A stretch of DNA of 11,162 nt from Acidobacteriota bacterium (GTDB lineage: Bacteria > Acidobacteriota > Terriglobia > Acidoferrales > UBA7541). Below the pieces are notes generated by a model. It saw only the letters and a list, made by a program, of their open reading frames with translations. It had not been told where the DNA came from and did no database searches. Location: the NCBI GenBank assembly GCA_019239815.1, contig JAFAZL010000919.1, positions 1 to 11,162 of the forward strand. Direction: 5' to 3'. Of the stretch, positions 8,105-11,162 are shown piece after piece (position 1 is the stretch's first letter; each line of letters begins with the position of its first letter). A program made the translations under genes and the position numbers.

Positions 8105-8881
8105 ATGTCTTACGCTCCGCTCGATCTCACAAACAAAACCGCCGTCGTCATCGGCGGCACCTCCGGCATCGGCCTCGCTATCGCCAAAGGCCTCGCGAAG
8201 GCCGGCGCCAGCGTTGTTGCCACTGGCCGCCGCGCGGAGCTCGTTCAGTCCGTCACCGCCGAAATCAAGGCTAGTGGCGGAGAATCGCTCGCCGTTCCGT
8301 GCGATGTCACAAATCGCGCGAGCATCGAAGCGCTTCTCGCGGCGGTCGTCGGTGAGTACGGCTCGGTCGAGATTCTCGTCAACTCCGCTGGCACCACTAA
8401 GCGCACGCCTTCCCTCGATGTTTCCGATGCCGAGTGGAACAACATCCTCGAAATCAATCTCAATGGAACGTTTCGCGCGTGCCAGGTTTTTGGCCGCCAC
8501 ATGATCGAACGCAAGTATGGCCGCATCATCAACATTGCTTCCGTCGCGTCGTTCCTCGCGCTTTTCGAAGTCGCTGCCTACTGCGCCAGCAAAGGCGCCG
8601 TCGCGATGCTGACGAAAGCTCTCGCTGTAGAGTGGGGGAAGCATGGAGTTTGCGTGAACGCGATTGCGCCGGGTGTTTACCGCACCGATCTCAATGCGGG
8701 CCTGCTGGATGGAACCGCGCGCGGCGCGGAATTCAAGCTGCGCAATCCCATGGGCCGCTTCGGCCAACTTGACGAACTCATCGGCGCCGCAATTTTTCTC
8801 GCGTCCGACTCCGCGAGCTACACCAATGGCCACATCCTCGCAGTAGACGGCGGCATGCTAGCCAGCGGCGTAAATCAATAG
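8105..8881 (+). CDS. SDR-family oxidoreductase, candidate fructuronate reductase
   Basis: A classical short-chain dehydrogenase/reductase of 258 residues, normal family length. It has the cofactor motif GGTSGIG at 17-23, GRR at 41-43 after beta-2 (basic residues favour NADP(H)), CDVT at 66-69, NSAG at 93-96 in place of the usual NNAG, and the catalytic set Asn118, Ser146, Tyr159 (YCASK) and Lys163. The C-terminus has GHILAVDGG. It resembles the gluconate 5-dehydrogenase, KduD and Bacillus UxuB-like group, but substrate cannot be read from sequence. Context suggests D-fructuronate reduction to D-mannonate, the only step missing between UxaC and ManD here. Alternatives are 5-keto-gluconate, 5-keto-4-deoxyuronate or xylose/uronate dehydrogenation. 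It follows aguA by 97 bp on the same strand. The ATG at 8105 has a modest GAGG 11 bases upstream. Its stop is 6 bp from the stop of the convergent aminotransferase gene. Confidence 0.9.
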   Translation: MSYAPLDLTNKTAVVIGGTSGIGLAIAKGLAKAGASVVATGRRAELVQSVTAEIKASGGESLAVPCDVTNRASIEALLAAVVGEYGSVEILVNSAGTTKRTPSLDVSDAEWNNILEINLNGTFRACQVFGRHMIERKYGRIINIASVASFLALFEVAAYCASKGAVAMLTKALAVEWGKHGVCVNAIAPGVYRTDLNAGLLDGTARGAEFKLRNPMGRFGQLDELIGAAIFLASDSASYTNGHILAVDGGMLASGVNQ

Positions 8882-8887
8882 CTGCCG

Positions 8888-10231
8888 CTAGTTTTCGATT
8901 TCAGCGTCTGCGATAGACAACGCCTCATCAAATGCCGCCACCCCCGCATCAATCTCCTTCTCCGTAATAATCAACGGCGGCGCAATCACAAAGTGGCTGA
9001 CCCACGCCTGCATATAAACTCCGCTCGCCATCATCTTCGCCGCAACTTTGTCCACCAATAGCGGCGTCCCTGCCACCTTGTCCGCCATCGTGTTGAATCC
9101 GTTTTTCGTCTTCCGGTTCTTCACCAACTCTGCCGCCCAGAACATCCCAATCCCGCGCACCTCGCCAATCGACGGATGCTTGTCCTTCAGCGCCTCCAAT
9201 TTCGGCTTGATGTACGCCCCCAACTTCACCGCACGATCCGCCAGATTCAACCTCTTCATCTCATCGATCGACGCAATCGCCGGCGCCAGCGTCAACGGAT
9301 GCGCCTCATAGGTATGCCCGTGCGAAAAAAAGTGATCCTCGAAATAGCTCGCCACTTTCTCCGACGTCGCGCAAAGCCCCAGCGGGATCGCCGCGTTTGT
9401 AATCCCTTTCGCTGTCGTCAAAATATCCGGCACGACTCCCCAGTTATCCACCGCGAACCACTTACCCGTCCTGCACCAGCCCGTCATAACTTCGTCCGCG
9501 ATCATCAGTACGCCGTGCTTGTCGCAGATCTGCCGCAGCCGCGGCAAATATTCCTTCGGCGGAATCAGCACGCCGTTCGTGCCCACCACCGGCTCCAGAA
9601 TTACCGCCGCCACATCGCTCTCATTCGCGATCATATGCTCGATATATTCCGCGCACGCAATCCCGCATCCCGGATACGTGTGCAGGATCGGGCACTTATA
9701 GCAATTCACTTCCGGCGCGAAAATCACCCCCGGGATTTTCCCCGCCGGCTCCATCGCCCATCGCCGCGGATCGCCCGTCGCCGCGATCGATCCCATCGTC
9801 GACCCGTGATACGACCGATATCGCGAAATAATTTTCGTCTTCCCCGTGCACATTCGCGCGATTTTGAACGCCGCTTCGTTCGCCTCCGTCCCCGAAGTGG
9901 TGAAAAAATATTTCGTCAGCCCCTTTGGCAACACCTCGACCAGCCGCTTCGCCAGCTCCGCGCGAATCGTCGTCGCCCATCCTGGCCCGACATACGCCAA
10001 ATCCCGCGCCTGATCCTGAATCGCCTGAATCACCGCCTTATTCTTGTGACCCAGCGTCACGCACATCAGCTGCGCCGAAAAATCCAGATACTTCTTCCCA
10101 TCCGCATCCGTGAAGTAGCAATCTTCCGCATCCACCACGTGAACCGGATTCCACCCCTTCTGGCGGCGCCAAGTTCCATACGTATATTTCGTGGTGATCT
10201 GCTTCACTTCCGCGGACGATAGGTTCTGCAT
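8888..10231 (-). CDS. PLP-dependent class III aminotransferase
   Basis: A fold-type I omega-aminotransferase of 447 residues, probably cytoplasmic. From the ATG at 10231 it shows a DADGKKYLDF strand near 42-51, the phosphate-binding SGTEAN at 113-118, SYHGST at 140-145, DEVMTGWCRTG starting at Asp246, and the PLP-binding Lys275 in TTAKGITN. A cysteine cluster, C-x2-C-x8-C-x3-C at 177-193, lies between the cofactor motifs; similar segments occur in some taurine/beta-alanine-type members of the class. The amino donor cannot be fixed from sequence: beta-alanine, taurine, GABA or another omega-amine are all possible. The start is chosen because GAAGGA lies 7 bases upstream. An in-frame extension to 10360 shows no family similarity and runs over the divergent promoter. 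It is divergent from the nucleoside hydrolase and has no obvious role in uronate catabolism. Confidence 0.92.
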   Translation of the reverse strand: MQNLSSAEVKQITTKYTYGTWRRQKGWNPVHVVDAEDCYFTDADGKKYLDFSAQLMCVTLGHKNKAVIQAIQDQARDLAYVGPGWATTIRAELAKRLVEVLPKGLTKYFFTTSGTEANEAAFKIARMCTGKTKIISRYRSYHGSTMGSIAATGDPRRWAMEPAGKIPGVIFAPEVNCYKCPILHTYPGCGIACAEYIEHMIANESDVAAVILEPVVGTNGVLIPPKEYLPRLRQICDKHGVLMIADEVMTGWCRTGKWFAVDNWGVVPDILTTAKGITNAAIPLGLCATSEKVASYFEDHFFSHGHTYEAHPLTLAPAIASIDEMKRLNLADRAVKLGAYIKPKLEALKDKHPSIGEVRGIGMFWAAELVKNRKTKNGFNTMADKVAGTPLLVDKVAAKMMASGVYMQAWVSHFVIAPPLIITEKEIDAGVAAFDEALSIADAEIEN

Positions 10232-10238
10232 CGAAAAT

Positions 10239-10244
10239 TCCTTC
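10239..10244 (-). promoter_or_regulatory. Ribosome binding site of the aminotransferase gene
   Basis: On the minus strand this reads GAAGGA, 7 bases before the ATG at 10231. It is the same motif as the manD site and supports this start over the upstream in-frame ATG at 10360. Confidence 0.65.
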
Positions 10245-10287
10245 GGCTGAGATTGCCCGAGCCAACCCTGCACATTTTTAGCAAGCT

Positions 10288-10350
10288 CGAGTATCGCTAG
10301 CCTACTACGTTTCCCCCGGTTGCGAAATTCTGTCGTCCGGGCGATACTCG
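10288..10350. promoter_or_regulatory. Perfect 10-bp inverted repeat in the divergent promoter region
   Basis: CGAGTATCGC (10288-10297) and GCGATACTCG (10341-10350) are exact reverse complements separated by 43 bases. Their centres are 53 bp apart, about five helical turns. They sit in the 128-bp gap between the divergent aminotransferase and nucleoside hydrolase genes, so each gene has one arm reading toward it. This could be a paired operator for one regulator, or matching promoter elements, since each arm contains GATACT. Neither a regulator gene nor a third copy is visible in the window. Confidence 0.45.
10320..10348 (+). promoter_or_regulatory. Possible sigma-70 promoter of the nucleoside hydrolase
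   Basis: TTGCGA (10320-10325) and GATACT (10343-10348) are separated by exactly 17 bases and each matches four of six consensus positions. Transcription would begin near 10355, only about 5 bases before the ATG at 10360. That would make the message nearly leaderless, in line with the lack of any Shine-Dalgarno sequence before this gene. The -10 lies inside one arm of the inverted repeat. Confidence 0.3.
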
Positions 10351-10359
10351 GCGCCGTCA

Positions 10360-11162
10360 ATGCACAAAACTCTTCGCATCATCGCTCTTTGCACTATCGC
10401 GCTGACGGTGCCGCTCAACCTACTCGCGCAATCTGCGCCCTCGGCCTCGAAACCCACCAAAATCATAATCGACTCCGACATCGGCGACGATGTTGACGAC
10501 GTCTTCGCCATCGGCCTCGCGCTCACCAGCCCCGAAGTCGAAATCCTCGGCATCTCCAGCGCCTGGGGCGACACCCAACTCCGCGCCCGCATGATCGATC
10601 GCCTCTTATCAGTAACAAACGCCACCAATATCGCGGTCGCCGAAGGCATCCCCACCCAATCCAAAACGCCCTTCAGCCAGTCGCAATGGGCCAAAGGCGG
10701 CAACCTCCCACAAAAATCTCACCCGCAGGCCGTTGACTTCCTCCTCGATCAAATCAAAAAAGATCCCGGCAACATCACGCTCGTCGCCATAGGCCCGCTT
10801 ACCAACATCGGCGCCGCCATCGACCGCGACCCCGCCACTTTCAAAAAACTAAATCGCGTCGTCATCATGGGCGGCTCGATCCGCAAAGGCTACGGCGACC
10901 TCGGCTACGCGCCCGATCACGGCCCGCAACCCGAATACAACATCTACAGCGACGTTCCCGCCGCGCAAAAACTCTTCGCCAGCGGCGTTCCGATCTACAT
11001 GATGCCGCTCGACTCAACCCAACTGAAACTCGACGAAGTCATGCGCGAGTTCCTGTTCAAACAGGGAACTCCGTTGACCGACGCGCTCTCCACGCTCTAC
11101 TACCAATGGGGTCAGCAAACGCCAACGCTTTTCGACGTCATGGCCGTCGCCTACGTTCTCGA
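10360..11162 (+). CDS. Secreted inosine-uridine-type nucleoside hydrolase, 3'-truncated
   Basis: Family members hydrolyse the N-glycosidic bond of ribonucleosides, giving free base and ribose. The frame is open from the ATG at 10360 to the right edge, giving 267 residues of an expected 310-350. It starts with a signal peptide (Lys3 and Arg6, a hydrophobic stretch to about 22, LLAQS cleavage region), so it is probably periplasmic or exported. The calcium/ribose site DSDIGDDVDD spans 38-47, a known variant of DTDPGxDD. AIGPLTN at 143-149, IMGGS at 169-173 and EYNIYSDVPAA at 192-202 also fit the family. Where classical enzymes have a His-Asp pair (HDPLAVA), this one has Phe258-Asp259 in TLFDVMAVAY. 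No Shine-Dalgarno precedes the ATG and no other in-frame ATG/GTG/TTG start is available nearby. Substrate range is unknown. Confidence 0.9.
   Translation, partial: MHKTLRIIALCTIALTVPLNLLAQSAPSASKPTKIIIDSDIGDDVDDVFAIGLALTSPEVEILGISSAWGDTQLRARMIDRLLSVTNATNIAVAEGIPTQSKTPFSQSQWAKGGNLPQKSHPQAVDFLLDQIKKDPGNITLVAIGPLTNIGAAIDRDPATFKKLNRVVIMGGSIRKGYGDLGYAPDHGPQPEYNIYSDVPAAQKLFASGVPIYMMPLDSTQLKLDEVMREFLFKQGTPLTDALSTLYYQWGQQTPTLFDVMAVAYVL

Noticed and set aside
8078..8833. 251-residue minus-strand frame opposite the SDR
   Set aside because: It is the antisense shadow of a gene with an intact SDR cofactor motif and catalytic set.
9176..10222. 348-residue plus-strand frame opposite the aminotransferase
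   Set aside because: Its translation is dominated by Arg, His, Pro and Leu, typical of an antisense shadow of a GC-rich gene.
10232..10360. N-terminal extension of the aminotransferase
   Set aside because: It would cover the whole divergent promoter region and lacks family similarity; GAAGGA before 10231 supports the shorter form.
1..11162. Hidden defence, CRISPR, phage or transposon system
   Set aside because: I saw no spaced direct repeats, no transposase or recombinase motifs, and no anonymous gene cluster. Every sizeable gene belongs to a recognisable metabolic family.

Overview
The window is GC-rich bacterial DNA, densely packed with eight protein genes. Most of them form a catabolic island for glucuronoxylan, the glucuronate-decorated xylan of plant hemicellulose. 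Gene content, codon style and the palindromic intergenic elements suggest a soil bacterium, most likely Acidobacteriota. That placement is an inference from style: there is no rRNA or other phylogenetic marker here. I saw no tRNA, rRNA, CRISPR array, transposase, phage gene or attachment site, and no gap between genes reaches 300 bases.

Positions 1-2600 (+) hold the D-xylose branch: a 5'-truncated xylulokinase (xylB), then a class I xylose isomerase (xylA). Two perfect hairpins lie in the gap between them. Positions 2601-4217 hold the entry to the glucuronate branch: a 170-bp gap with a second palindrome, then glucuronate isomerase (uxaC, +). It converges, with 25 bp between, on manD (-), an enolase-superfamily D-mannonate dehydratase that stands in for UxuA.

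An 85-bp divergent region separates manD from a secreted GH67 alpha-glucuronidase (aguA, +, 5509-8007). AguA carries an unusual C-terminal carbohydrate-binding-like module. Downstream on the same strand is an SDR oxidoreductase (8105-8881), which may be the fructuronate reductase (UxuB function) otherwise missing from the pathway. It ends 6 bp from a convergent class III aminotransferase (-, 8888-10231). A 128-bp divergent region with a perfect 10-bp inverted repeat separates the aminotransferase from a secreted, 3'-truncated nucleoside hydrolase (10360-end, +).

Working model: AguA releases (4-O-methyl-)glucuronate from xylo-oligosaccharides outside the cytoplasm. XylA and XylB take xylose to xylulose 5-phosphate. 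UxaC, the reductase and ManD take glucuronate to 2-keto-3-deoxygluconate. Transporters, a regulator, xylanases and xylosidases, KDG kinase and KDPG aldolase are not in the window. The aminotransferase and nucleoside hydrolase look like a separate unit. No wholly unknown system is evident. The most interesting points are the modular GH67, the candidate SDR reductase, the inverted repeat, the palindromic elements and a nucleoside hydrolase lacking the usual histidine.
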